A stretch of DNA of 64,000 nucleotides, taken from Umbelopsis ramanniana AG. Its lineage: Eukaryota > Mucoromycota > Umbelopsidomycetes > Umbelopsidales > Umbelopsidaceae. A model generated the notes under the pieces. That model ran no database searches. It saw nothing but the letters and a program-made list of their open reading frames with translations, and had not been told where the DNA came from. The position numbers and the translations under genes are program-made. Positions 8,942 through 19,339 of the stretch are shown in pieces (position 1 is the stretch's first letter; every line of letters begins with the position of its first letter). The DNA is taken from assembly GCF_025399195.1 (NCBI RefSeq), contig NW_026252145.1, positions 1 to 64,000 of the forward strand. Direction: 5' to 3'.

Positions 8942-10082
8942 ATGTCACAATCGCCGTCAATACACACCGTTAGGGAGTCGCATCTTGTTTGGGATAATTC
9001 CATTGCTCCCGTTAAACGAGTACAATCAGGAGAAATAGTCAACTTTCTGTGTGTTGACGCTTCAAACGGTCAAATAACGTGCGACTCAACGGTAGACGCA
9101 ATCGCACAATTCGATACTACCAGGTTAGACCAAGTTAATGGGCCTGTATACGTGGAAGATGCTGAACCAGGTGATGTGCTCGAGATCGAGGTGTTGGATG
9201 TCAAGACAGACGTTTGGGGATGGACTGCCATTATTCCAGGATTTGGTTTGCTTGCCGACGAATTCCCTGAACCTCAATTGAAGATCTGGAAAATACAAAG
9301 AGACACGGCAGTCCCTGACGTAGGTTATGCCTGGTTCAAACCAGGGATCAAGATACCTATTGCCCCATTCTGTGGAGAAATGGGTCTTGCTCCTTCAGAA
9401 CCGGGTAGTAAGTCGACGATACCACCATATCATCATGGTAAATATTTAAAACCATGATTATGAAATGAGCTTCTACCAAAACACCGTTACTTTTCATCTT
9501 TTGTATCATCAATTAATTATTTTCCCTTCCGCCTATCCGCATCTTCTAAGGCGGCAATATGGATACCAAACATATAGTGAAAGGATCCAAATTATATTTA
9601 CCTATTCAAGTTAAAGGTGCTTTGTTTTCGCTAGGCGATGGGCATGCAGCGCAAGGAGATGGCGAATGTTGCGGTAATCATACGCTCCAGTTACAAAGAA
9701 ACTGTAGCAATAATTGCTTACTCATGAACCCCTCATAGGTACTGCGATTGAAACACCAGTATCCGCTACTGTTCGACTGACGGTTCACAAATCTTTCAAA
9801 ATATCGGAACCTCAATTTATGACGGCTGGGCCGCTAGCTGCACAAACCAATACAGCGCCTTTCTACTGTTGTACAGGAATCGATTCAGATTTACTAGAAG
9901 CAACTCGCAAGGCTGTACGTAGCATGATTGAATATTTACAGCGTGTCAAAGGATTGACTCGTCCGGAGGCATATATGCTATGCTCTGTGTCTGTTGATTT
10001 GAAGTTGTGTGAAGTAGTAGACATGCCAAACTTTGTGGTTGGAGCCTTCTTACCTATGAGTATCTTTGTAGAAAATGAGTAA
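8942..10082 (+). CDS. Acetamidase/formamidase family protein (FmdA/AmdA)
   Basis: Three exons, 8942-9437, 9551-9673 and 9739-10082, join in frame into about 320 residues. The product matches the FmdA_AmdA family of zinc-dependent amidohydrolases that hydrolyse formamide or short amides to ammonia and an acid. Seen are the N-terminal 'W-D-N-S-I-x-P-V' segment, a GPVYVEDAEPGDVLEIEVLD block, HHGGN (across the first junction) with MDTKH, GALFSLGDGHAAQGDGE, and a C-terminal VSVDLKLCEVVDMPN. The GDGHAAQGDGE stretch and the HGGNMD histidine are family metal/active-site signatures. The ATG at 8942 is the first in frame; a TTG lies just before it. The next gene converges on it. It is probably cytosolic and used in nitrogen scavenging; formamide versus acetamide preference cannot be told. 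Confidence 0.9.
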
Positions 10083-10312
10083 CTTTATATATGGCGACCA
10101 CAGCTACTGGCGTTCTTTTTTAGAAATATTCTAGAAGATGTGGTCCTCGTCATATTACCAAGCGCAAGATATGACCATTATCCTTTTCAATTTGCAAATT
10201 TAGACTTTATGTCAGAATAAGTATGGAATTCTTATGATAACAATAATACACACTGATTGTATAGCACTAAATTGTAATTTACATGGTCTCATCTAGTCTA
10301 TGAAACACAGCT

Positions 10313-11284
10313 CTACTCTGAAGACGCTCCTTTTTCATATACTGCAACATAGTCTACAAGCATGGGAACTCCTGATTCGGTTGCGTCGGTTGGACCACCT
10401 CCTAAAGCTGATGGGAATCCTCCACCTATGGCGACGTTGAGGATTATGAAATATGGATGGCTTGTGAAGTCTTGCCATGTTTGTTCCGTAACAGTTGCGG
10501 CATCAACGGTCCAAAACTGCTGACCATCAAGATACCATCTTAGCTCTTGTTGACCGTCATCCCACTCAAAGCGGTAAATATGGTAATCTTCTTGAAGCGG
10601 TGGATAAGCTCCTCCCAAACTTCCTCCCAGACCATTAGACTCGTTACAACTGCCTCCTACATTCAGTTATGAATTAGCTTTGTGGAGCTGTTCATTTCCA
10701 AAAGTTCGATTGAAAAGTAGCTTACCTGGGCTATTTCCGCAGTGAAGAGTTCCAAACACCTTATTGATTCCATTGACATTTTCCATAATGTCAAATTCAC
10801 CGACTTCTGGCCAGTTTTTGTAGTTGTTCCTGAACGGCGTACCAAGCATCCAAAATGCCGGAAAATATCCAGCGGCAGCATCTCCAGCTACATTGGGTAA
10901 CTGAATCTTGGCCTCAATTGCCATTACACCACCTAAAGGTGCTTTAAAGTCATCTCGCACTGATTCGATTCTTGCGGATGTCCAACCTCCGGAGCTGTCT
11001 CTAAGAGGTACAATACGAAGGTTTCCATTCCCGTCTTGATAGCAATTTTCTATATCGTTTGTGGTAGTTTCAAACTCTCCTGTTCCCCAGTTTGCAGCTC
11101 CACCTGGATACCCGGTTCCAAGATCGAATTGCCAATTGTTACTATCAACTGCAGTATTTGGTCCGCCGTTAAAGTCATCACCCCAGACAAAGGTGAACCC
11201 ATTAGAGCCTGTGGGAATGTCTGCACGAACCAAAGTGGAAAGAGCAGTAAAGATGATGGATGTCGCTACCAGGATACGTGTCAT
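10313..11284 (-). CDS. Secreted glycoside hydrolase family 16 beta-glucanase
   Basis: Two exons (11284-10726 and 10656-10313, minus strand) give 300 residues. The N-terminus is a signal peptide (MTRILVATSIIFTALSTLVRA). The catalytic GH16 motif is visible as EVGEFDIMEN, where the first Glu of E-x-D-x-x-E is the nucleophile and the last the acid/base. Other family landmarks are WGTGEFETTTNDIENCYQDG, YFPAFWMLG before the active site, and a C-terminal 'YHIYRFEWDDGQ...W' strand with VDYVAVYE at the end. The junction restores GNSPG-GSCNES. It likely cleaves beta-1,3- or mixed beta-1,3/1,4-glucans outside the cell, for nutrition or wall remodelling. No carbohydrate-binding module or GPI signal is seen. 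Confidence 0.93.
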
Positions 11285-11949
11285 GATTGTGAAAGTGGAG
11301 TGAATGTAGAGACAAGTATGGCAGAACTGTCTCCAATTTATAGCAGTAACACCATGACCTGACCGAAGATAATCAAAACGAATCAGGGGTCACCACCAAA
11401 ACCTGAAAATGCGATCGTTGGAAGTTCGGCCAGGTGCCATATCATTGGTGTGTCTCAAGAACCTGATTACTGGAAATTGAGTCGTCATTTGGCGACTGCA
11501 TAGTATAACTCATTAGTTGAAAATCAACTAGTGCGGTCGTGGCACTTATCAGGTGAAGTAGATAATTATGGGGTTCCGTGAGAGCACCTATGTGATAGGC
11601 GAAAATTCAATCCTTGTCTTTAAAGCGACCTCCTTTTTCATAGGGAAACGACATAGGTAGAGAAAATCAATGACTTCTATATATTGAACAACCCGGTTTG
11701 TACAGAATGTTGGGAGCATATAATGTAAATAAAGCATTTGATGAATTACTGTAAGAGTAGGAAACTCCAAACCGACTGCTTGTAAAGATGGTATAAGCAA
11801 CCACATCTGTTTCATATCAATTTGAAGAAAATTACGACATGCTTGTACCTGCCACACCATGGTATGAAACTGATTAAAGAGCAACTTCAATATCAGGAAC
11901 AAATTTGTCAAGTTCTGAAGATATTTTCTAGTACGTTTCTTTATTCTTT
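11285..11949. other. Intergenic region between two minus-strand genes
   Basis: It contains the promoter of the GH16 gene and the 3' end of the permease gene. A 121-codon minus-strand frame at 11588-11953 overlaps the end of the permease and shows no family features, so I do not call it. Confidence 0.4.
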
Positions 11950-14651
11950 TCAAACTTTGAATGAGTCAGTATGAGTGTCTGTGAATTCTTCGACAGTACT
12001 GACATCAGTGGTGGATGATGTGCTCTGATAGTCTTTGTAAACGTCATTGAATAATTCTTTCTGTCCGGCTGTAGAAATTTCGGCATTGTATGAGCGTTCC
12101 AACCCTTCATTTCTAACCATTTTGAAGTACTGATATGATTCATTAGACAATGATGAAGAATAATAGTTCAAGCCGGCTGAACTTACCCAAAGTACAACTG
12201 ACACTACGACCAAGGCGATGGATATAACGTATGGAACTAGAATAATATGAAGTATGTTGGCACACATAAATTGAGTATCATTTAAATAAATGTTTGGATG
12301 AATGATGCAAATGTACTTACGGTAGTATGGGTATGCAGTAGGTGGATTGGAGGGAGGGATCCAGACAAATACAAGAGTGTATATGCAAATGACAATGAAA
12401 ATAAGCGCTACAACTGGGGGAAGAAATAGCAAGGGTGTGAACAAATCAGTAGTGTCGTTTAGGATATTCAAATTACTACGGAAGTAGCTTACTTATGGGC
12501 ACTTTGATTGGTCTCTTCAAATCTGGCTGGGTACGTCGTAACATAAGAAGCCCAATCACTGACAAGGCAGCTACCAAAAAAAAAAAAAAAAAAAATCCGG
12601 TTATGATCTTGTCGCCGTAATAAGTAAAGTTTTAGATTCATAATTGCTCACCAAAAAGGTATCCACCATATCCAGAGAATGCAACAATAAATTGAAACAC
12701 ATATCCAGGCGGTGGTGCTAGTAAGAAAATCAGCGATATGACATATATCAATAGTAGAGAATAGATTGGCGTTTGAAGTTTAGGGTGTACTTTGCTGAAT
12801 GTTCTGTCAAATGGGAGGTATCCTTGGCGTGCTGTCTCCAATATGACTCTGGAACCTGAATATGTTACGACCTACAATTTTCTTTAAGTAAGTAAAGTGA
12901 TAGACAACGCTCACAATCTGGACTGGTATTGAACACCTACGCCTACAAATCCAAAAGAGGACAATCCCACAAATACTGGAAGTATTCGTCCACCGAAAAC
13001 ACCTCCAAAGGCGGTATTAAAGCTGTAATTAACGAAAAATTATCACCAATGCTTGGAAACATTCAATATACTAATTTTTGACTTACAGATTAGAGGCCAC
13101 CGTTAGTTTTGAATTAGCAATAACGGATACTGGTAGTACAGCTAAGTATGCTTTGTAAAAAACAACATTATTAAATAGAGCAATTAGGCAGAAAGTATTT
13201 GTGCAATTCAATACCCACCAACATTAGCCAAAAAGTAGAGTACTGTGGTTGATGAAAGAGCAGTAATTGCGCATCGAGGGAGGTTCTTGATAGGGCTATA
13301 CATAAGCATCAGAATTTTTGTATCCTAAATTATGGCTTATGACTAGTGGTCACTCACTCTTTAAGTTCGTCGATAACATAGTTCAAATTGTACCATCCTT
13401 CATTAAACATACGTCAATTTGAGTAGTATTGAGGCGGTACCAGCGATCTCAAATACAACTTACCACCATACGCGAAGATGACATAGTATATGCCGTTGGC
13501 ATAATTCCCGCTGTTGTTGGATGTACCGTTAAACGAAAAGTTTTCCGCCAAGTCGGGCTTATTAGGAAGGCGTCCAGCAAGTCCGGCAAATCCGACGCAT
13601 ATAAGCAGCAACAATAACAGTATTTTAAGCACCGTAAAAAAGTTGTTAAATCTGATTGCCAACTAAAACAGCAGGTTTGTTTAGCGTTCCATCATTTCAT
13701 CTTTCTCAATCGTAAGTTGATAATACCTTTGATGAAAGAATGTTCAAAACAATCCAGAATGTGATGCAGAAGGCTTAAAGTATACATCAGAATTGTGTTA
13801 AATTGTGTTGAAGAGGAACAAAGAATTTGGTAGTACCTGCGAAACCTCTTGCTCCCCAATCATTTGTATAGCTGGGTCCACCAATGGCATAAATGATATT
13901 ACTACCAAATACAGTAGCTCCCTAAAGTCATACTTTTTTAAGTTCCACAGCTTCACCATTGATACTCGTCGAGTTAAATTTTACCTGAGCTATGCCCGAT
14001 CCGCGAGAGAAAACACCTGTGGTAATGAGGAAGACGAAGGATATAAGATGTTTCGGTCGAGGAAACTCGTATGCAAGATACTCCTTTTCGCCGCCACTAC
14101 AGGATGAAATGATGGTTCAGAAAAGATGCTTATGGTGACAGTACAATGATATTACCTACCTCCTTGGCAACTATTCAATATATGTAAAACAAAAATTTTA
14201 GATTGTACAACGAGAAAGTTTCCTCTAAATCAATCTCAACCTACCATGGTCCCAAGCTCCAAGTACGACCAGACGCCAGTACTGGCGAAGATGGCACCAA
14301 CAATCCAGAGTACTAACATCATACCACCGGAACCACAGTTTTGTAATATGAGTGCTGGATTAGAGAAGATACCTGTGCCAATAATCTGACCAACTGTTTC
14401 GAATTGAGGACGTTAAAATTAGGTCCATCTACACTTGATTCACACTATTTATTGCAATGAGCTTACTGTTCATCATCGTTCCGCTGAAGTAGCCCAGGTG
14501 GCGAGTAAGCTTTTGATCTGTTGATATTAATTAGTAATAGAACATGCAATATTCGAAACTGTCTTATCTTACCTCCTATTGCTAGTGGTGCAATATTTTC
14601 AATTTGCTGTGGCTGCTTGACAGCCTTGATACTGTCTGGATTAGCCGACAT
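11950..14651 (-). CDS. Amino acid permease of the APC/LAT type (methionine-permease-like)
   Basis: I could join sixteen exons in frame, giving 555 residues. Minus-strand exons in order: 14651-14573, 14517-14467, 14393-14245, 14170-14160, 14096-13985, 13921-13837, 13773-13727, 13662-13464, 13397-13358, 13295-13219, 13150-13087, 13022-12947, 12871-12652, 12570-12493, 12413-12321, 12236-11950. The protein has about 12 hydrophobic segments and typical landmarks: GQIIGTGIFSNPA in helix 1, a helix-2 block ending WSYLELGTM, PRSGGEKEYLAYEFPRPKHL, LANVAYLAVLPVS, and SGSRVILETARQGYLPFDRTF before the last helices. Both termini are cytosolic-looking, and the C-terminus is Ser/Thr/Asp-rich. The fourth exon is only 11 nt and supplies LPR plus two bases of the Ser in PRSGGE. 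A 20-base T tract (minus strand) precedes one acceptor at about 12576-12595. It probably sits in the plasma membrane; the substrate (methionine or other neutral amino acid) is inferred from family resemblance. Confidence 0.92.
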
Positions 14652-15250
14652 GATACGAGTATAGCAGTAGCAATGTTCGAAAACCCGATCGTGCTGCTAA
14701 ATATACTATCGCGAGTCAAAGTCTAAATTTTCAAGAACTCCACAGTCTCACCCAATCTTCGAGTTGATATGCTTATAGCATTACGCCATTCGATGCTGGA
14801 TAGCGAACTATCATTTGGTGTGATGGGATCCTCGCATAGTACAGTGATTGTCAGTATGGTATTGCGAGGCATGTAATCCGGATCACATCATTATTTACAA
14901 GGTTACATCATGACATATTTAGAGCTTAGCCAATATCATCGAAGGTATTCCATATGTTGTGCGTCAACTAGTGCAAATTATGGCTGCAAATTGCAAGCAA
15001 GGCGGGGTTTCGAATGGAATACCTGCTTGCCATTCGATATAGCGGGTATGCAGACCTATGCTTGAAGAGAAGATAAGTTTGAGACGTGACCAAACTCTAT
15101 TTCTAATCCAAAACACAGACACCAACTAAATGGTTGCATCAGGTATGGATAGTATGTCACCATTCTCTCGCTTTAAAGCGAGTCTTTAACATCCAACTAA
15201 AATGACTTTGTGCACTATTCCCAAGAGTTTATTCACAAAGCAAATCCACA
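14652..15250. other. Divergent promoter region, permease and TauD-type gene
   Basis: About 600 bases separate two divergent genes. No further coding sequence is seen. A shared promoter would fit co-regulation of uptake and dioxygenase genes, but no specific operator is recognised. Confidence 0.4.
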
Positions 15251-16598
15251 ATGCCTACAGCTCAACTGCAAAATAAAAATCAGCCTGATATCACTTATCT
15301 ACCCGATCACAAGAAGTGGCAAGATAGAACTGCTCGTCGTCTGAAGGAAGAGGATTTGAGCAATGAATTACCAGAAGGCTTTCCCAAGCAGTTAAGCGGT
15401 CCCAAGATTTGGGAAGGAAAAGATTTCGAAGGAAAAGAAGAAGAGTGGGTCTACCACTTGACTGAGAATGAGCTAAATGAAATTGATGAAGCTATCCATA
15501 CTTTCGAGAAGACCAATCAACCTTTTGGGGACGTACAGCAAGAGAGATTTGTTCTTCCAACTCTTGGTCCAAAGATCAAAGCCTTGACCGAAGAGAACGT
15601 TGTATCTGGCAGAGGATTCCTAGTCGTCCGTGGTATTAATCCAGAAAAGTACACTCGTGAGCAGCAAGTTATTGCATATGCCGGTATCTCCTCCTACGTC
15701 GGAAAGCGTGGATTGCAAGGAAGACATGTGCTGGGTAAATATTCCACTACGTTTGAATGCACAGTATGAACAATTCTCATTCCTTTCTTTCAGCACATAT
15801 TAAGGATCTAGTACCGCAGAAGGATTTGCAAGAAATTCTTGCTCCAGCATATACCAACGATCACCAGGTATACCATACCGATGCTGGCGACATTATTTCC
15901 CTATTTGCCGTCGGAGTAGCTGAAGAAGGTGGTAAATCCAGGATTGCGTCCAGTTGGAGAGTGTACAACGAACTAGCCGCTACGCGCCCAGATCTCATTC
16001 AAACTCTATCTCAAAATTGGGTGTTCCAAAAGTAAGCCTAGTGTAATGCTGCATGTTTGTAAAAATGCCTATCGCTTACTTTTCATTACCGTATTGACAA
16101 TAGTGACAAGGGAGATCCTGCGTACTATGAGCGACCTCTACTCTTCTACGAGGATCATCATCTTATCATCCAATATGCCCGAAGACTTTTTACGGGATTC
16201 GGCAAAAATCCTAGACGAGACGATATCCCTCCTATTACTGAAGCTCAGGCAGAGGCGTTGGATGCCTTGCATTACATTGCTGAAAAATACAATTTAGGAA
16301 TCGACTTCAAGAAAGGTGACATTCAGTATATCAATAACTTGTCTATTTTCCATGCCCGCGATGGCTATACAGATAGCGAACATAATCAGTAAGTGATGAA
16401 ACGAAACCTCATAGCAATGATATGCGTCCCTCCCCACATACTTATGCACAATTGTCGTGTAGACGCCACCTCCTCCGCCTCTGGCTTCACCCGGAAAATG
16501 CCTGGAAGCTCCCAGAACAGCTAAAGCCCTCTTGGCAAAAGCTATATTTTGATGAAAGAGAAGAGCTTTTTCCGTTGGAACCAACTCTACGCTGGTAG
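15251..16598 (+). CDS. TauD/TfdA-family Fe(II)/2-oxoglutarate dioxygenase
   Basis: Four exons (15251-15734, 15794-16031, 16104-16388, 16463-16598) give 380 residues. The fold signature is clear: YHTDAGDIISLF carries the H-x-D pair of the 2-His-1-carboxylate iron site, GDIQYINNLSIFHARDGYTD is the jellyroll strand typical of the family, and RHLLRLWLHPENAW holds the distal His and the Arg for 2-oxoglutarate. RGFLVVRGINPEKYT and AYAGISSYVGKRGLQ match the N-terminal core. Fungal relatives are often annotated as taurine catabolism dioxygenases, which release sulfite from sulfonates. Others act on different substrates, so sulfonate use is not proven. There is no signal peptide, so it is probably cytosolic. 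The sequence 'aaATG' at 15251 is the first in-frame start. Confidence 0.92.
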
Positions 16599-17137
16599 AT
16601 TGCTGCAGCTGTAGCTGGCAAAGGTCATTCAAATTGTACTTGCAATATACGATGTTTACTTGCTAAATGGCGGACAAATTTTTGTTTGTTGTAATAAAAT
16701 CTGCCGCGGTACGACTATATGTCCCTTACTTCCATGTTTGCGCCTTGTAAGATACGCAAAGACGCCTGCATATCATATACCTAGCATGATTATTGCTTAC
16801 ATGCTGACATAAGCCGAATCATGAGGTCTCATAGGAAAAGCCCATAATGACCATGCGGCCAGCTGATGCTACCATGGTTTGGCAAAGTTAGTATGGCGAT
16901 ATTTTCAGTGCTCATGTCGAAATTTTGTATTTACTAACCTTATTTCTTCTGCGAAACAAAAAAGTAATGCCACTATCATGTCAGACTGCATGTTACGCAC
17001 CGAGCTGCAAGCGTGATCGAGTTCAACAATGATACCATTCTATAATACTCAGATGCCTGAGTAAAGATATCTGGCATATATGATTCCAGTTAGTACTTCT
17101 TCACCAGAATTTGCTGTTTTGTCAAGACTTCGGAACA
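16599..17137. other. Intergenic, nothing recognised
   Basis: No coding frame with support, RNA gene or repeat is seen between the dioxygenase stop and the monooxygenase start. Confidence 0.45.
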
Positions 17138-19164
17138 ATGGAATTACAAGCAAAAGAACCTGTGGTTGCTATCTTCCACCAAGACGCTTTCCCGGACGAG
17201 ATTTCCTACACGCCTCTTGAAGATCTGAAGCTGCTCAGGGCTGAAGAGCAAACACTCGTACATGAGCGCTCGCAAACTGCTGCAAACCCGTCCGACCAAT
17301 TTTCGCTAATTGACAAGCACATTAAGACTGTTGCAGTCATTGGTGCCGGACCTGCTGGGGTAAATTTCAAGTTAGCATTCGATACTACCGTCCAAGAACA
17401 GTGTTGATCATGTTTCACCTATTTTAGCTCCCCACGGCCAAATGGTTAAAAGATGAAGGACTTTCAGTCACAATATTCGAAAGAAATCTCGCCGCCGGTG
17501 GTACTTGGTAGGTTTTGCTGACATAGTGAGAGAAAGTTCTGAGTGAAATGTAACGTTTGCCAAATATGTTAGGATATACGATTCCACACCACCTTTGAAC
17601 CCAACCTATCCATCTGAGATACCTACCGAAGGTGCACAACCCTCTCTACCACCTATTGATCAGACCCTTCCATACACTCAAGTAAAGGATCTTGACGACG
17701 ATACCATACGATTTTTGCTTGAGCATGCTCCACCGAATCCATGTTATAAATCCTTGGGCAATAATGTTGCTACGCCTTTGCTTAAATATAAGGATTTAGA
17801 CTGGCCAAAGAATACAGTAAGCCACTTTGCTACCCTACATACTGTTTGCTGGTCATTAACACTGGAACTGAATAGCCGTGGTACACCGGACATCAAGTTA
17901 TCTGTCAGTACCTGCAAAATTATGCCTCCGCTTTTGGTTTGAATGAAGTGACTGAATTCAATACGTCAGTCGAAAGAGTCACTGAGATACCTGGAGATGG
18001 TGGCTGGCATGTACTGACGAAGACAACACAAAAAGAAATTATAGATGGTAGAGATGTGATCAAAGTGACTTGGAGCGCAAAGGTAGCTTGATAACCAAAA
18101 GTGTCAAAATATGCGAGCTGCAAATTAATCAGGCATTTTCCCCCTTGTAAAAAGACCTTTGATGCTGTTGTCGTAGCCACAGGGCATTATCATGTCCCTT
18201 ACATACCAAATTTTCATGGTTTGAGTGAGTGGCAAGCCAAATGGCCGCAGTCTGTTTCGCACTCCAAGAGCTATCGAGTTCCTGAACCGTTTGATGGCCA
18301 GGTAAGAAAAAGGTTGACAATGAATCTGCGTGAAACTCTGGTTTTTGATTAACACACTTAACTTGCTTGCTCTAGAACGTTCTAGTTATTGGTAACGGCA
18401 CATCTGCTCTAGATATAATGCGAGATATAGCAAGCTACACGAACGATTTGTACCAAGCCGTGCGTGACAGTCAACATCACTTTGATGAAAAGTATCTTCA
18501 GCTGAGAAAGGAACTGTCATCATGGGTGCCCGCCAAAGTTCAAGGAAGAAAAGGTATCAAGCAGTTCATCGCGAAAGATACACTTCAAAACTCTATCATA
18601 GAATTTGATGATGGGCAGACATTAACTGGAATCGACCACATCATTATTTGCACCGGATACATGTTCAACTTTCATTTTTTGGACCACCTCCATCGTGATG
18701 AAGCGACTCATCGCAAGTTCGGCTCGGCTGTTCCAACAGACGATCATGTCCTGGTAAAAAGAGGTGACCAAGTTTACAATCTGCACAAGGATATATTTTA
18801 CATCCCCAACCCTACTCTCAGCTTTGTCGGTGTACCTTTCCACATTGCCACATTCTCGTTTTTTGAATACCAAGCTTTCGCCGTCGCCCGAGCCTACAGT
18901 AAACGTGCAGCTTTACCTGATACCGCTACTATGCGGCAAGAATGGAATGATAGACTACAGAAAAAGGGTGGAGGCAGAGAGTTTCATGCGTTAGGAGCAG
19001 AACTGGAGCAAGAATACATTCAGGATATCCTCAGTTGGCTAAATCGAGACAGTGCCATCTATGGTGGTTCAGTCATCAAAGGCCACGATAGCTGGTGGTT
19101 TGATGTTAAATCTAATGCTCTTGCAGAGCTAAAGAAAAAAATGAAAACCAACGCTCCGGAATGA
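17138..19164 (+). CDS. Flavin-containing monooxygenase (FMO family)
   Basis: Six exons (17138-17359, 17428-17507, 17573-17816, 17876-18082, 18155-18301, 18376-19164) give 562 residues. The FAD-binding Rossmann motif is VAVIGAGPAG with the fingerprint glycines, ended by the first junction and followed by TIFERNLAAGGTW. The ATGHYHVPYIPNFHG block is the family's ATG-x-(H/Y) linker. NVLVIGNGTSALDI is the NADPH Rossmann motif. The WPQSVSHSKSYR segment holds the His of the FMO-identifying sequence, though the usual F-x-G before it is replaced. About 67 residues precede the FAD motif, longer than usual. It oxygenates N, S or carbonyl groups using NADPH and O2; the substrate is unknown. It lies just after the TauD-type gene on the same strand and converges on leu1. 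Confidence 0.92.
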
Positions 19165-19339
19165 TGGACAGACATATATACATATTTTTAGTCAACATAC
19201 AGTCTATCAGAAATGAAATAAAGTAGTTGACAAGTGATAGCAAAAATAGAAAAAAAAAAAAAGATCTTTTGAAAAAGACGTGGTTTATATTTTAAGAGGA
19301 AGAAGTCCTTCAACATTATAAACTACTTTTGAAAATGAT

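Noticed and set aside
11588-11953. 121-codon minus-strand open frame
   Set aside because: It overlaps the 3' end of the permease, has no domain or signal, and is probably the AT-rich 3' region read by chance.
12901-12960. Apparent frameshift in the permease before VVTYSGSRV
   Set aside because: Using the GTAGGC donor at 12946 instead of a GTGAGC site further on keeps the frame and gives a 75-nt intron and the expected family sequence.
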